Below, piece by piece: positions 50,645 to 60,237 of a stretch of 64,000 nucleotides of DNA. Under the pieces are notes generated by a model that searched no databases, had not been told where the DNA came from, and worked only from the letters and a program-made list of their open reading frames with translations. Each line of letters begins with the position of its first letter. Position 1 is the first letter of the stretch. A program made the translations under genes and the position numbers. The stretch spans positions 54,886-118,885 of the forward strand of contig CAZFLR010000003.1 in assembly GCA_964519385.1 (NCBI GenBank), written 5' to 3'. Source of the DNA: SVFI01 sp964519385 (lineage in GTDB: Bacteria; Bacillota; Clostridia; Lachnospirales; Lachnospiraceae).

Positions 50645-51493
50645 TTATAAAATATTAGATAAATATGCAAATTGTTCCAGTGATAAAGCTTCTCCCCTGA
50701 CAGACGGAGATAGACCCATTTTTTCAAGTGCCGAAAGAATTTCTTCCTTCTGCGCAATTCCGCCGTTGACAAGACCGTTTACCAGAGTCTTCCTTCTCTG
50801 GTTAAAGCTTGCTCTTATGATGGAAAACATTCTGCGCTCATTTTCCACATCAACGGGTGGAGTTTCATATCTTGTGAGCTTTATAACCGCACTTCCCACA
50901 TTCGGACGCGGAATAAAACAATTCGGAGGAACATTTCCCACAATTTCCGGTTTTGCATAATACTGAACTGCAAGGGAAAGTGCTCCGTAATCCTTTGTTC
51001 CGGGACCGACCTTCATCCGGTCCGCCACTTCCTTTTGAACCATAATAGTTATGCTTTTGAGCGGAACATGGCTTTCAAAAAGTCCCATAATAATCGGAGT
51101 TGTGATATAGTACGGAAGATTGGCAACAACTTTTACCGGTTTTCCTCCATTCTTTTCTTCCACAATTTTTGCAATATCTACTTTTAAAATATCTTCATTT
51201 ATGACATTTATATTGTCATATGAAGAAAGTGTATCTTCCAGAATAGGAATCAGATTCTTATCAATTTCCACCGCAATTACTTCCCGGGCATTCTCAGCAA
51301 GATATTGTGTCATAGTTCCGATTCCCGGACCTATTTCAAGGACACAGTCATCCTTTGTAATTTCTGCTGCACCGATAATCTTATCAAGCACATGCGGATC
51401 AATCAAAAAATTCTGTCCGTATTTTTTTTGAAAGTTAAAATTGTATTTCTGTAATACTTCTATTGTTCCTGACGGATTTCCTAAATAAGCCAT
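50645..51493 (-). CDS. rsmA: 16S rRNA dimethyladenosine transferase
   Basis: 282 residues. It dimethylates the two adjacent adenines near the 3' end of 16S rRNA. The SAM-binding motif LEIGPGIGTMT, the QNFLIDPHVLDKI start motif and the catalytic NLPYYITTPI (NLPY) are intact. AGGAAG precedes the ATG. It follows tatD by 27 bp, a common Firmicute pairing. Confidence 0.96.
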   Translation of the reverse strand: MAYLGNPSGTIEVLQKYNFNFQKKYGQNFLIDPHVLDKIIGAAEITKDDCVLEIGPGIGTMTQYLAENAREVIAVEIDKNLIPILEDTLSSYDNINVINEDILKVDIAKIVEEKNGGKPVKVVANLPYYITTPIIMGLFESHVPLKSITIMVQKEVADRMKVGPGTKDYGALSLAVQYYAKPEIVGNVPPNCFIPRPNVGSAVIKLTRYETPPVDVENERRMFSIIRASFNQRRKTLVNGLVNGGIAQKEEILSALEKMGLSPSVRGEALSLEQFAYLSNIL

Positions 51494-51520
51494 ATTGTTG
51501 TCTTCCTTTTTTTTTAATAT

Positions 51521-52282
51521 TTATATGTGAAACAATTTTTTTGTATTTTCACTTGTAATACGAATAATTTCTTCTTCAGTCATGCCCTTAAGCTGTGCCA
51601 TAACCTGCACGACATAAGGTATGTTTAATGATGAATTTCTTTTGCCCCTGTTTGGTTCAGGTGAAAGGTACGGACAATCTGTTTCCAGAAGAATTCTTTC
51701 CATAGGGATATATGTAACCGCTTCCTTTAATTTTTTTGCATTTTTAAATGTCAGAACTCCTCCTACACCAAAATAATACCCCATATCAAGAAATTCTCTT
51801 GCCGTCTCTTTGGTATAGGAATAACAATGAATCACACCCGGTATTGTATCTGCCTCACATTCTTTCATAACGGAAATCGTATCTGCTGCAGAATCTCTGG
51901 AGTGTATAATCACAGGAAGCTTCTCTTCTTTAGCCAGCGTAAGCTGTCTTTTAAACCATTTTTGCTGTATTTCACGGTCCGGCTCATCCCAATAATAGTC
52001 CAAACCAATTTCCCCGATTGCCACAACCTTTGAAAGACGGCTTTTTTCAGCCAGCCATTTCATATCTTCTTCCTTTAAATCTGCCGTATCACTGGGATGT
52101 ACACCTATAGCTGCGTACATATTTTCATATTTTTCTGCCAAAGCCAGGGTTGTCTTACAGCTCTTCATACTCGCACCGACATTAATTATTTTTTTAATCC
52201 CGCTTTCAAATACGGAAGAAAGCAGCTCATCCCTGTCTTTATCAAAGGCTTCATCATCATAATGTGCATGTGAATCTATCAA
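51521..52282 (-). CDS. tatD: TatD-family metal-dependent hydrolase
   Basis: 253 residues. Metal-binding motifs: DSHAHYDD at the N-terminus, GEIGLDYYWD, VIIHSRDS, GVIHCYSY and ETDCPYLSPEPNRGKRN. The family has DNase/exonuclease activity in RNA/DNA turnover. It starts at TTG with AAGGA about 8 bp upstream; no closer ATG exists. Confidence 0.93.
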   Translation of the reverse strand: MIDSHAHYDDEAFDKDRDELLSSVFESGIKKIINVGASMKSCKTTLALAEKYENMYAAIGVHPSDTADLKEEDMKWLAEKSRLSKVVAIGEIGLDYYWDEPDREIQQKWFKRQLTLAKEEKLPVIIHSRDSAADTISVMKECEADTIPGVIHCYSYTKETAREFLDMGYYFGVGGVLTFKNAKKLKEAVTYIPMERILLETDCPYLSPEPNRGKRNSSLNIPYVVQVMAQLKGMTEEEIIRITSENTKKLFHI

Positions 52283-52329
52283 TTTTTTAATCCTTCTTTC
52301 TTTTTTCTTTCTTTTTTTTAAAAAAGTGC

Positions 52330-52358
52330 TTGCAAACTCCGTTTTATTATACTATAAT
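52330..52358 (+). promoter_or_regulatory. Sigma-A promoter of tRNA-Lys
   Basis: -35 TTGCAA (52330-52335), 17-bp spacer, -10 TATAAT (52353-52358). The tRNA 5' end is 33 bp downstream. Confidence 0.8.
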
Positions 52359-52391
52359 AACTCTTGCGTTGTAAATAAACGAATATCGCAT

Positions 52392-52464
52392 GCGCGATTA
52401 GCTCAGTTGGTAGAGCACCTGACTCTTAATCAGGGTGTCCAGGGTTCGAGCCCCTGATCGCGCA
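52392..52464 (+). tRNA. tRNA-Lys (anticodon CTT)
   Basis: A 73-nt cloverleaf: acceptor GCGCGAT/ATCGCGC, D arm GCTC/GAGC, anticodon arm CCTGA-CTCTTAA-TCAGG with anticodon CTT, T arm CAGGG-TTCGAGC-CCCTG, discriminator A. No CCA is encoded. It reads AAG lysine codons. Confidence 0.97.
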
Positions 52465-52466
52465 CG

Positions 52467-52518
52467 AAACACTGTTTTTGTGGACTTAGACTCCATGGGG
52501 ATGGTGTTTTTTATTTTT
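52467..52518 (+). terminator. Probable terminator after tRNA-Lys
   Basis: AAACAC (52467-52472) can pair with GTGTTT (52504-52509), with a CCATGG palindrome inside the loop, followed by a long T-run. Confidence 0.55.
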
Positions 52519-52562
52519 TCATATATAAAATTCATAAAACTTTCACATTTTCTTAAAATGAG

Positions 52563-52591
52563 TTGACTTTTCTATTTTCCTTTAATAAACT
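52563..52591 (+). promoter_or_regulatory. Sigma-A promoter of the fibronectin-III protein gene
   Basis: -35 TTGACT (52563-52568), 17-bp spacer, -10 TAAACT (52586-52591), 43 bp before the ATG. Confidence 0.6.
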
Positions 52592-52633
52592 TAAATTAAC
52601 TTTAAATTTTTAATATTTTCAAGGGAGGATTTT

Positions 52634-53878
52634 ATGAAAACCAACATTTTTAAAAAGCTCGCGCTTTTTGCAGCAGCTTTTGCGTTTTGTGCAGTTCTCA
52701 CAGCAAAACCAATGGATGCTCAGGCAGCAGCGGCTCCTACTAATTTAAAACAGACAAATGCTTCTACAACATCTGCCAGAGTTGAATGGTCAACTGATGT
52801 AACTGTAAAGCGCTACGAAGTACAGATTTCAAACTCCGGTGTGGAAGGAACTTATGTTACGAAATCAACATCTTCTTCAAACTATTATAGCTTTTATTCT
52901 TTAAATGCCGGTTCTACCTATTATGTAAGAGTTAGAGCTTATAATTCTGCAACTGATGTCAGCCCATGGGTTAATCTTAAGATTGATACATCACCAAACA
53001 ACATAACGACTCTGACACAGACATCTGCAACCCAGAATAAGGTAACGGTTACATGGAATGCCGTACAGGGCGCGACCGGTTATATGGTTTACAAGGCACT
53101 TTCTACTGATAGCGGCTATACTACTGTAGGACCTACAACGGGAACTTCCTTTACTCTTTCTGTTCCTAACAATACGGAATATAAGATTGCTGTTCTTCCT
53201 TACAGAAATGTTGCCAATCCTTCCATTTTAGTTCCTTATTCTACAAATTATCCGAAGTATGTTTATTGTGTACCGGTACCTACGAAGCCGAATTTATTAA
53301 ATATTATTGATCGTTATAACTCATCAAAATCTACAAAATTTAGCTGGAATCCGACTTCCGTTGCTTCAAATACAGATGGTTATCAGCTTCAGATTTATTA
53401 CATCAATAAAAACGGAAATGCAAAGAAATTAACAACTAAGACAATAACAAGCAGATATTCAAATACATATTCCATTAATGCAACCAAATTATTCTCTTAT
53501 GCATTTAAATATCGTGTCCGCTCATATGTAACTATCAACAATAAGAAATATTACAGCGGATGGACATCTTATAAGACATATATTCCGGGTTCTGTAGTTA
53601 AGAGTATCAGCAGATCTTCTTACAGAGCAACATCAGGAACTTTAAAATGGTCTAAGGTTGTCGGTGCCAAGTCCTATACCGTATATTGGAAAGCTGCTGC
53701 TGACGATAACTGGAAAGCTGTAGCTAAGAACGTAAAAGGAACATCTGCACGTGTTAAATACTCACCGTCTGCTTCACATAACTACTATTACGTTAAAGCA
53801 AACAAGGTAAAAATCGGAAACAGCAGAAAGAACAGTACAAATTCAAGTAAAATATTAGATGCTTACAGAACATACTAA
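52634..53878 (+). CDS. Secreted protein with fibronectin type III-like domains
   Basis: 414 residues. A signal peptide (FKKLALFAAAFAFCAVLTA, cleavage near AQA-AA) is followed by about four beta-sandwich modules: two clear FN3 repeats (APTNLKQTNASTTSARVEWS, and ITTLTQTSATQNKVTVTWN), and two more diverged ones (residues about 215-320 and 325-410, each with YxxxW/Y patterns and a basic C-terminal end). There is no sortase motif, membrane anchor or catalytic residue, so it is released or held by charge. AGGGAGG precedes the ATG. Its codon use is A/T-richer than the genes to its left. Confidence 0.85.
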   Translation: MKTNIFKKLALFAAAFAFCAVLTAKPMDAQAAAAPTNLKQTNASTTSARVEWSTDVTVKRYEVQISNSGVEGTYVTKSTSSSNYYSFYSLNAGSTYYVRVRAYNSATDVSPWVNLKIDTSPNNITTLTQTSATQNKVTVTWNAVQGATGYMVYKALSTDSGYTTVGPTTGTSFTLSVPNNTEYKIAVLPYRNVANPSILVPYSTNYPKYVYCVPVPTKPNLLNIIDRYNSSKSTKFSWNPTSVASNTDGYQLQIYYINKNGNAKKLTTKTITSRYSNTYSINATKLFSYAFKYRVRSYVTINNKKYYSGWTSYKTYIPGSVVKSISRSSYRATSGTLKWSKVVGAKSYTVYWKAAADDNWKAVAKNVKGTSARVKYSPSASHNYYYVKANKVKIGNSRKNSTNSSKILDAYRTY

Positions 53879-53898
53879 AAATAATTAATTACATAAGA

Positions 53899-53935
53899 AA
53901 ATGGCTTTGATATTTAGTCAAAGCCATTTTTTATG
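53899..53935. terminator. Bidirectional terminator
   Basis: ATGGCTTTGA (53901-53910) and TCAAAGCCAT (53918-53927) form a perfect 10-bp stem with flanking A- and T-runs. It serves the fibronectin-III gene and, on the minus strand, rubrerythrin. Confidence 0.9.
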
Positions 53936-53956
53936 ATTCTTTTTATAAAAATATTT

Positions 53957-54499
53957 TTAATAATTTTCAGGTTTTATCTGGAAATAACTCTGAGGATGTG
54001 CACATACAGGACAAACTTCAGGAGCCTTCTGACCAATGCAGATATGTCCGCAATTCAGACATTGCCAGATAGTATCTCCGTCTCTTGAGAATACAATTCC
54101 TTCTTCAATATTTGAAATAAGCTTTCTGTATCTCTCCTCATGTTCCTTTTCGACTGCTGCCACACCTTCAAACAGATTTGCTATATATTCAAAACCTTCT
54201 TCTCTTGCTTCTTTTGCAAAAGTAGCATACATATCTGTCCATTCAAAATTTTCTCCTTTTGCTGCATCTTTTAAATTATCTACAGTCTCACCGATAGAAC
54301 CTCCGTGTAAAAGCTTAAACCATAATTTTGCATGCTCTCTCTCGTTTTCAGCAGTCTCTTTAAAAATATTTGAAATCTGCACATATCCGTCCTTTTTAGC
54401 CTTTGATGCAAAATAAGTGTACTTGTTCGTTGCCTGGGATTCTCCTGCGTAAGCAGCCATTAAATTTGCTTCTGTTCTTGTTCCTTTTAAATCCTTCAA
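53957..54499 (-). CDS. Rubrerythrin
   Basis: 180 residues. A four-helix di-iron domain (GESQATNKYTYFASKAKKDGY; ENEREHAKLWF; GVAAVEKEHEERY) is followed by a rubredoxin-like domain with two CxxC pairs (CLNCGHIC, CPVCAHP). It reduces peroxide in anaerobes. It starts at TTG with AAGGAGG about 8 bp upstream. The antiporter gene lies 27 bp upstream. Confidence 0.95.
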   Translation of the reverse strand: MKDLKGTRTEANLMAAYAGESQATNKYTYFASKAKKDGYVQISNIFKETAENEREHAKLWFKLLHGGSIGETVDNLKDAAKGENFEWTDMYATFAKEAREEGFEYIANLFEGVAAVEKEHEERYRKLISNIEEGIVFSRDGDTIWQCLNCGHICIGQKAPEVCPVCAHPQSYFQIKPENY

Positions 54500-54526
54500 A
54501 ATAACGTCCTCCTTATAATTTTATTT

Positions 54527-55693
54527 TTATTCTTTTGCAAACAGTAGTTTTAAACAGATAGGTGTCAATACGGAAGATAAAATGATAAGCAGAATAACTG
54601 ATGTAAAATATACCGGTTCCACCAATCCTGAAGAAAGACCCTTCTGAGCAACAATCAATGCAACCTCTCCGCGTGTCATCATTCCGATACCTATTTTCAA
54701 TGAATCTGACCAACTGAATCTGCAAATCTTTGCTATCAGTCCGCATCCTATAATCTTTGAAAGCAATGCCACAATTACAAATCCTATAGAAAACAGAATA
54801 ATAGGAAGATTCATGTCGTGAAGCTCCGTTTTAAGACCAATAGAGGCAAAAAATACCGGTCCGAAAAGCATATAAGAATTAATGTCCATCTTTTCTGCAA
54901 TATAATCCGAATCTCTTATACTGCAAAGAATAATTCCGGCAAAATAAGCTCCAGTAATATCTGCAATACCAAAACATGCCTCCGCTATAAAAGCAAGTGC
55001 AAAACAATATGCAAGTCCTGCAATAGGAATACGTCTTGTATGAGGATATCTTTTGTCTACGATTTTAAATATTTTGTAGCTGATATATCCGACACAGATG
55101 GCAAATACAAAGAACAAAAGCGTATTGATAACGACTTTACCGGGCTGTGCATCCGGGTTTTTAAATCCTATAACAAACGTAAGAACCATGATACCTATAA
55201 TATCATCAATAATAGCTGCACTTACGATTGTAGTACCTATCTTTGATTTCAGTTTACCCATTTCTTTCAAAGAAGATACAGTAATACTTACACTTGTTGC
55301 CGTCATAATCGTTCCTATAAATACTGCCTTATAGAATCCTTCGCTTCCCCATGGGGACATGCCATAGTAGCACATATAAAAAACTGCTCCGGATACAAGA
55401 GGAATTCCCACTCCGCAACAGGCAATCAAAAATGCAATCGGTCCTGTTTTTAAAAGCTCCTTCAAATCTGTTCCAAGGCCGGCACTGAACATTAACAGAA
55501 CAACACCTATCTCTGCAATTTGTATTAAAAAATCTGTCTGATTTACAATACCAAGCACACTCGGTCCTATCAATAATCCGGCAATAATTTCTCCCACAAC
55601 CTGCGGAGCCTTTAACTTTCTGGCAACAAGTCCAAAAAATTTAGCTGCTGTAATAATAATGGCCAAATCAAGAAAAATACTGTATGATTCCAT
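54527..55693 (-). CDS. Monovalent cation:proton antiporter (CPA2 family)
   Basis: 388 residues, about 12 membrane helices, with no C-terminal TrkA-N domain. The segment AAIIDDIIGIMVLTFVIG carries the DD-type ion site of CPA2 antiporters, and QVVGEIIAGLLIGPSVLG is the typical helix 2. Substrate (Na+ or K+) is not clear. ATG 55693 with GAGGAG 9 bp upstream is preferred over ATG 55702, whose ribosome site would overlap it. Confidence 0.88.
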   Translation of the reverse strand: MESYSIFLDLAIIITAAKFFGLVARKLKAPQVVGEIIAGLLIGPSVLGIVNQTDFLIQIAEIGVVLLMFSAGLGTDLKELLKTGPIAFLIACCGVGIPLVSGAVFYMCYYGMSPWGSEGFYKAVFIGTIMTATSVSITVSSLKEMGKLKSKIGTTIVSAAIIDDIIGIMVLTFVIGFKNPDAQPGKVVINTLLFFVFAICVGYISYKIFKIVDKRYPHTRRIPIAGLAYCFALAFIAEACFGIADITGAYFAGIILCSIRDSDYIAEKMDINSYMLFGPVFFASIGLKTELHDMNLPIILFSIGFVIVALLSKIIGCGLIAKICRFSWSDSLKIGIGMMTRGEVALIVAQKGLSSGLVEPVYFTSVILLIILSSVLTPICLKLLFAKE

Positions 55694-55737
55694 TTTTTCC
55701 ATCTCCTCTGATAATTATTTATAAAAGAATCCATAAA

Positions 55738-55765
55738 ATTGCGGCGATTCATTTATCGCCGCAAT
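55738..55765 (-). terminator. Terminator after gyrA
   Basis: ATTGCGGCGAT (55738-55748) pairs perfectly with ATCGCCGCAAT (55755-55765); on the minus strand a short T-run follows. Confidence 0.8.
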
Positions 55766-55775
55766 TGTTTTACAT

Positions 55776-58289
55776 TTACTCTGTATCTTTTTTTGATATT
55801 TCTATCGTTTCTTCATCCTCTAATTCCTGTGTTCCGTCTGATACCTTTTCACGGACTTTGGCAATCTTTGCAACCTTTACATTATCCGCAATATTGATAA
55901 GTTTTACACCGGAGGTAATTCTTCCGAGGGTAGAAACATCTTCCATACGAATCTGAATAATGATACCTTCATTTGTTATCATCATAATTTCATGTTCGTC
56001 GTTTACTGCCTTTACACCTACAACATAACCTGTTTTGTCAGTAATTTTGTAACATTTTACTCCCTTACCGCCTCGTTTCTGAACTGTAAATTCATCCAGA
56101 TAAGTACGTTTACCCATACCTTTTTCAGATGCTATAAGAAGACTGTCTCCCTGATGATCAAGCTGCATTCCTATAATTTCATCGGTATCTGACAAATTCA
56201 TACCGATAACACCCATGGAAGCACGGCCTGTACGTCTTACATCTGTCTCTTTAAAGCGAATACACATACCATTTTTGGTAACAAGGAAAATTTCGGTATT
56301 TTTATCTGTAAGTTTTACCTCTATAAGCTCATCATCATCTCTTAAATTAATGGCAATAAGACCATTTTTACGGATGTTGTTATATTCGCTGATAGCTGTT
56401 TTCTTTACAGTACCGTTTTTGGTTACCATAAATAAATTCTTTTCACTAAGGTCATGATCATCCGGAATCGGTATAACAGCACTTATTTTCTCGCCCGGAT
56501 TTAATTGAAGAAGATTGATAATAGCTGTTCCTCTTGCCGTTCTTCCGGCTTCAGGTATTTCATATGCCTTCATCCGATATACACGACCCATATTCGTAAA
56601 GAACATTATATGATAATGCGTTAACATCATAAGAAGATCTTCTATATAATCATCCTCGATTGTCTGCATTCCCTTAATTCCCTTACCTCCTCTGTTCTGC
56701 GCATGGAAATTATCCACTGTCATTCTCTTTATATATCCTAAAGATGTCATTGCAATGACTGTGTTTTCTCTTGGAATCATATCTTCCATTGTAATATCAA
56801 ATTCATCAAAGCCAATCTTTGACCTTCTGTCATCACCATATTTATCGGCAATCGCTTTGATTTCTGTACGGATAACACCGAGAAGAAGCTTTCTGTCTGC
56901 AAGAATAGCTTTTAATTCTGCAATCTTTTTAATAAGCTCAGCATGCTCTGCTTCAAGTTTTTCTCTTTCGAGACCTGTAAGAGCACGGAGTCTCATGTCT
57001 ACGATTGCCTGCGCCTGTATTTCTGAAAGTCCGAATCTTTCAATTAAATTTTGTTTTGCAATCTGTGTATTTGCACTTCCTCTGATAATTTTGATTACTT
57101 CATCAATATTATCAAGCGCAATCAACAATCCCTGTAAAATATGGTCTCTTTCTTCTGCTTTATTCAGATCGTATTTCGTTCTTCTTGTCACAACATCTTC
57201 CTGATGTTTCAAATAATACTTCAGCATATCCAGAAGATTAATGACCTTCGGCTCATTATTGACAAGTGCCAGCATATTCACACCAAATGTATCTTGAAGC
57301 TGTGTATGTTTATAAAGCTGGTTTAATACAATATTGGCATTTACATCCTTGCGAAGCTCTATTACAACACGTGTTCCCTCACGGTTTGACTCATCTCTCA
57401 GATCTGTAATTCCATCTATCTTTTTCGTCTTTACAAGGTCAGCAATCTTAATAATAAGATTTGCTTTATTTACCATATACGGAAGCTCAGTTACAATAAT
57501 TCTGTTTTTTCCGTTTGGCATTGTCTCAATATTTGTCACAGCACGTACTCTTATTTTTCCTTTTCCTGTACGATATGCTTCCTCAACGCCTCTGGTTCCC
57601 AATATAACAGCTCCGGTAGGAAAATCCGGTGCTTTTACAATGTCCATAACCTCTTCAATATCTGTTTCTCTGTCTTCTATTACGGTATTATCAATAATTT
57701 TTACAACCGCATCGACAACTTCTCTTAAATTGTGAGGTGGTATATTTGTTGCCATACCTACGGCAATACCCGTGGTACCGTTCACCAGAAGATTCGGATA
57801 ACGGCTCGGAAGTACGGTCGGTTCCTTTTCTGTTTCATCAAAGTTAGGTACAAAATCTACAGTATCTTTATTGATATCTGCAAGAAGCTCCATTGATATT
57901 TTAGACAGTCTTGCTTCTGTGTATCGCATGGCGGCTGCGCCGTCACCGTCAACTGAACCGAAATTTCCGTGTCCGTCAACAAGAGGATAACGGGTAGACC
58001 ATTCCTGTGCCATATTTACAAGTGCACCATAAATCGAACTGTCACCATGTGGGTGATATTTACCCATCGTATCACCAACGATACGCGCACTCTTACGATG
58101 TGGTTTATCCGGCCCGTTATTAAGCTCTATCATGGAATAAAGAACTCTTCTTTGTACAGGTTTTAATCCGTCTCTTACATCAGGAAGTGCTCTGGATGCA
58201 ATTACGCTCATCGCGTAATCAATATAAGACGTTTCCATTGTCTTTTTTAAATCGACATTTTTGACTTTATCAAATATATATTCGTCCAT
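55776..58289 (-). CDS. gyrA: DNA gyrase subunit A
   Basis: 837 residues. The breakage-reunion domain has the catalytic Tyr in AAMRYTEARLSK (about residue 122) and the quinolone-resistance region GDSSIYGALVNMAQEW just before it, with Ser at the usual resistance positions. The C-terminal beta-pinwheel carries the GyrA box as QKRGGKG, a one-residue variant of QRRGGKG. With GyrB it introduces negative supercoils. It follows gyrB by 10 bp. Confidence 0.97.
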   Translation of the reverse strand: MDEYIFDKVKNVDLKKTMETSYIDYAMSVIASRALPDVRDGLKPVQRRVLYSMIELNNGPDKPHRKSARIVGDTMGKYHPHGDSSIYGALVNMAQEWSTRYPLVDGHGNFGSVDGDGAAAMRYTEARLSKISMELLADINKDTVDFVPNFDETEKEPTVLPSRYPNLLVNGTTGIAVGMATNIPPHNLREVVDAVVKIIDNTVIEDRETDIEEVMDIVKAPDFPTGAVILGTRGVEEAYRTGKGKIRVRAVTNIETMPNGKNRIIVTELPYMVNKANLIIKIADLVKTKKIDGITDLRDESNREGTRVVIELRKDVNANIVLNQLYKHTQLQDTFGVNMLALVNNEPKVINLLDMLKYYLKHQEDVVTRRTKYDLNKAEERDHILQGLLIALDNIDEVIKIIRGSANTQIAKQNLIERFGLSEIQAQAIVDMRLRALTGLEREKLEAEHAELIKKIAELKAILADRKLLLGVIRTEIKAIADKYGDDRRSKIGFDEFDITMEDMIPRENTVIAMTSLGYIKRMTVDNFHAQNRGGKGIKGMQTIEDDYIEDLLMMLTHYHIMFFTNMGRVYRMKAYEIPEAGRTARGTAIINLLQLNPGEKISAVIPIPDDHDLSEKNLFMVTKNGTVKKTAISEYNNIRKNGLIAINLRDDDELIEVKLTDKNTEIFLVTKNGMCIRFKETDVRRTGRASMGVIGMNLSDTDEIIGMQLDHQGDSLLIASEKGMGKRTYLDEFTVQKRGGKGVKCYKITDKTGYVVGVKAVNDEHEIMMITNEGIIIQIRMEDVSTLGRITSGVKLINIADNVKVAKIAKVREKVSDGTQELEDEETIEISKKDTE

Positions 58290-58299
58290 TTTTTACCTC

Positions 58300-60213
58300 T
58301 TAGATGTCTAAATTCTTAACAAACTTAGCGTTTTCTTCAATAAAAATTCTTCTAGGCTCTACTTTATCTCCCATTAAGGTGGTAAAAGTAAGGTCAATTT
58401 CTGATTCAGCCTGTTCATCCATAGTTACTTTGAGAAGAACACGACGTTCAGGATCCATGGTAGTTTCCCAAAGCTGATCCGCATCCATCTCCCCAAGACC
58501 TTTATAACGCTGGATACGGTTATTCTGATCACGGCCCACTTCCGTCAAAATACTGTCAAGTTCTTCATCACTGTACGCATACCATATCTTTTTATTTTTC
58601 TCAAGCTTGTAAAGAGGAGGCTGTGCAAGATATACATAACCCTGTTTAATAAGCTCCGGCATAAAACGATAAATAAAGGTAAGCATCAGTGTAGCAATAT
58701 GAGCTCCATCCACATCGGCATCTGTCATGATAATAATTTTATGATAACGAAGTTTTGAAATATCAAAATCCTCATGAATACCTGTACCAAATGCAGTAAT
58801 CATTGCCTTTATCTCTGCATTACCGTAAATACGGTCAAGTCTTGCCTTTTCAACATTTAAAATTTTTCCGCGCAGCGGCAAAATTGCCTGAGTTGCACGA
58901 TTTCTTGCCGTCTTTGCAGAACCTCCGGCGGAATCTCCCTCTACAATATAAATCTCACAATTCTTAGGGTCTTTATCAGAACAGTCTGCAAGCTTACCCG
59001 GAAGACTCATTCCCTCAAGTGCAGTTTTACGGCGTGTCAAGTCTCTTGCTTTTCTCGCTGCTTCTCTCGCTCTCTGTGCCATAATGGATTTTTCACAGAT
59101 TATTTTTGCTACATTAGGATTCTGCTCAAGGAAATAAGTGAGCTGTTCACTTACAATTCCGTCAACTGCTCCTCTTGCCTCAGAATTTCCGAGTTTTTGC
59201 TTTGTCTGTCCTTCAAACTGAGGATCCTCTATCTTTATTGACACAATTGCAGTCATACCTTCTCTTATATCTTCACCTGTAAGATTTGACTCGCTGTCTT
59301 TTAACAATTTATTTGATCTGGCATAATCATTAAATGTCTTGGTAATAGCATTACGAAAACCGGCAAGATGCGTACCACCCTCCGGAGTATTGATATTATT
59401 TACAAAACTGAAGGATGATTCATTATAAGAATCATTATGCTGCATTGCAACTTCAACATAAACATTATCCTTCATTCCTTCAAAATAAAGAACCTGTTCA
59501 TAAAGAGCTGTTTTGCTTGAATTAAGATATTCTACAAATTCCTTGATTCCGCCTTCATAATGGAATACCTTCTCATAATCTTCTTCTCTTTTATCAATAA
59601 GAACAATTTTGAGATTTTTTGTAAGGAATGCCATTTCACGAAGTCTCTGCTTCAAAATATCATGATCATAAACTGTATCTTCAAAAATAGTGTCATCCGG
59701 AAGAAAAGTAACCTTTGTTCCCGTCTTATCCTTCGGACATTCACCTATTACCTTCAAAGGATAACATACATGTCCCTTTTCATATCTCTGTTTGTGAATT
59801 TTACCATCGCTGCAAATTTCAACCTCAAGCCAGTTGGAAAGTGCATTCACAACAGATGCACCAACACCATGAAGACCTCCGGATACCTTGTATCCTCCGC
59901 CTCCGAATTTACCTCCTGCATGAAGTATAGTAAATACTACTTCAACCGCAGGAATTCCGGCTTTTTTATTTATTCCTACAGGAATACCTCTTCCGTTGTC
60001 TTCAACCGTAATAGAATTATCTTCATTTATAAATACTTTAATTTCATTACAATATCCTGCCAGGGCTTCATCTACAGAATTGTCAACAATTTCGTAAACA
60101 AGATGATGAAGTCCTCTCAAAGACGTGCTTCCTATATACATACCCGGTCTTTTACGAACTGCCTCAAGACCTTCCAAAATCTGTATATTGTCAGCTCCGT
60201 AATTTTCACTCAT
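58300..60213 (-). CDS. gyrB: DNA gyrase subunit B
   Basis: 637 residues. GHKL ATPase motifs (VDEALAGYCNEI, VEDNGRGIPVG, VSGGLHGVGASVVNALS) and the TOPRIM motifs EGDSAGGSAKTARNR, PLRGKILNVE and TDADVDGAHI are all present. ATG 60213 with GGGAGG 7 bp upstream is preferred over the frame start at 60228. It follows recF by 24 bp. Confidence 0.97.
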   Translation of the reverse strand: MSENYGADNIQILEGLEAVRKRPGMYIGSTSLRGLHHLVYEIVDNSVDEALAGYCNEIKVFINEDNSITVEDNGRGIPVGINKKAGIPAVEVVFTILHAGGKFGGGGYKVSGGLHGVGASVVNALSNWLEVEICSDGKIHKQRYEKGHVCYPLKVIGECPKDKTGTKVTFLPDDTIFEDTVYDHDILKQRLREMAFLTKNLKIVLIDKREEDYEKVFHYEGGIKEFVEYLNSSKTALYEQVLYFEGMKDNVYVEVAMQHNDSYNESSFSFVNNINTPEGGTHLAGFRNAITKTFNDYARSNKLLKDSESNLTGEDIREGMTAIVSIKIEDPQFEGQTKQKLGNSEARGAVDGIVSEQLTYFLEQNPNVAKIICEKSIMAQRAREAARKARDLTRRKTALEGMSLPGKLADCSDKDPKNCEIYIVEGDSAGGSAKTARNRATQAILPLRGKILNVEKARLDRIYGNAEIKAMITAFGTGIHEDFDISKLRYHKIIIMTDADVDGAHIATLMLTFIYRFMPELIKQGYVYLAQPPLYKLEKNKKIWYAYSDEELDSILTEVGRDQNNRIQRYKGLGEMDADQLWETTMDPERRVLLKVTMDEQAESEIDLTFTTLMGDKVEPRRIFIEENAKFVKNLDI

Positions 60214-60237
60214 GAATATTCCTCCCAAATTAAAAAA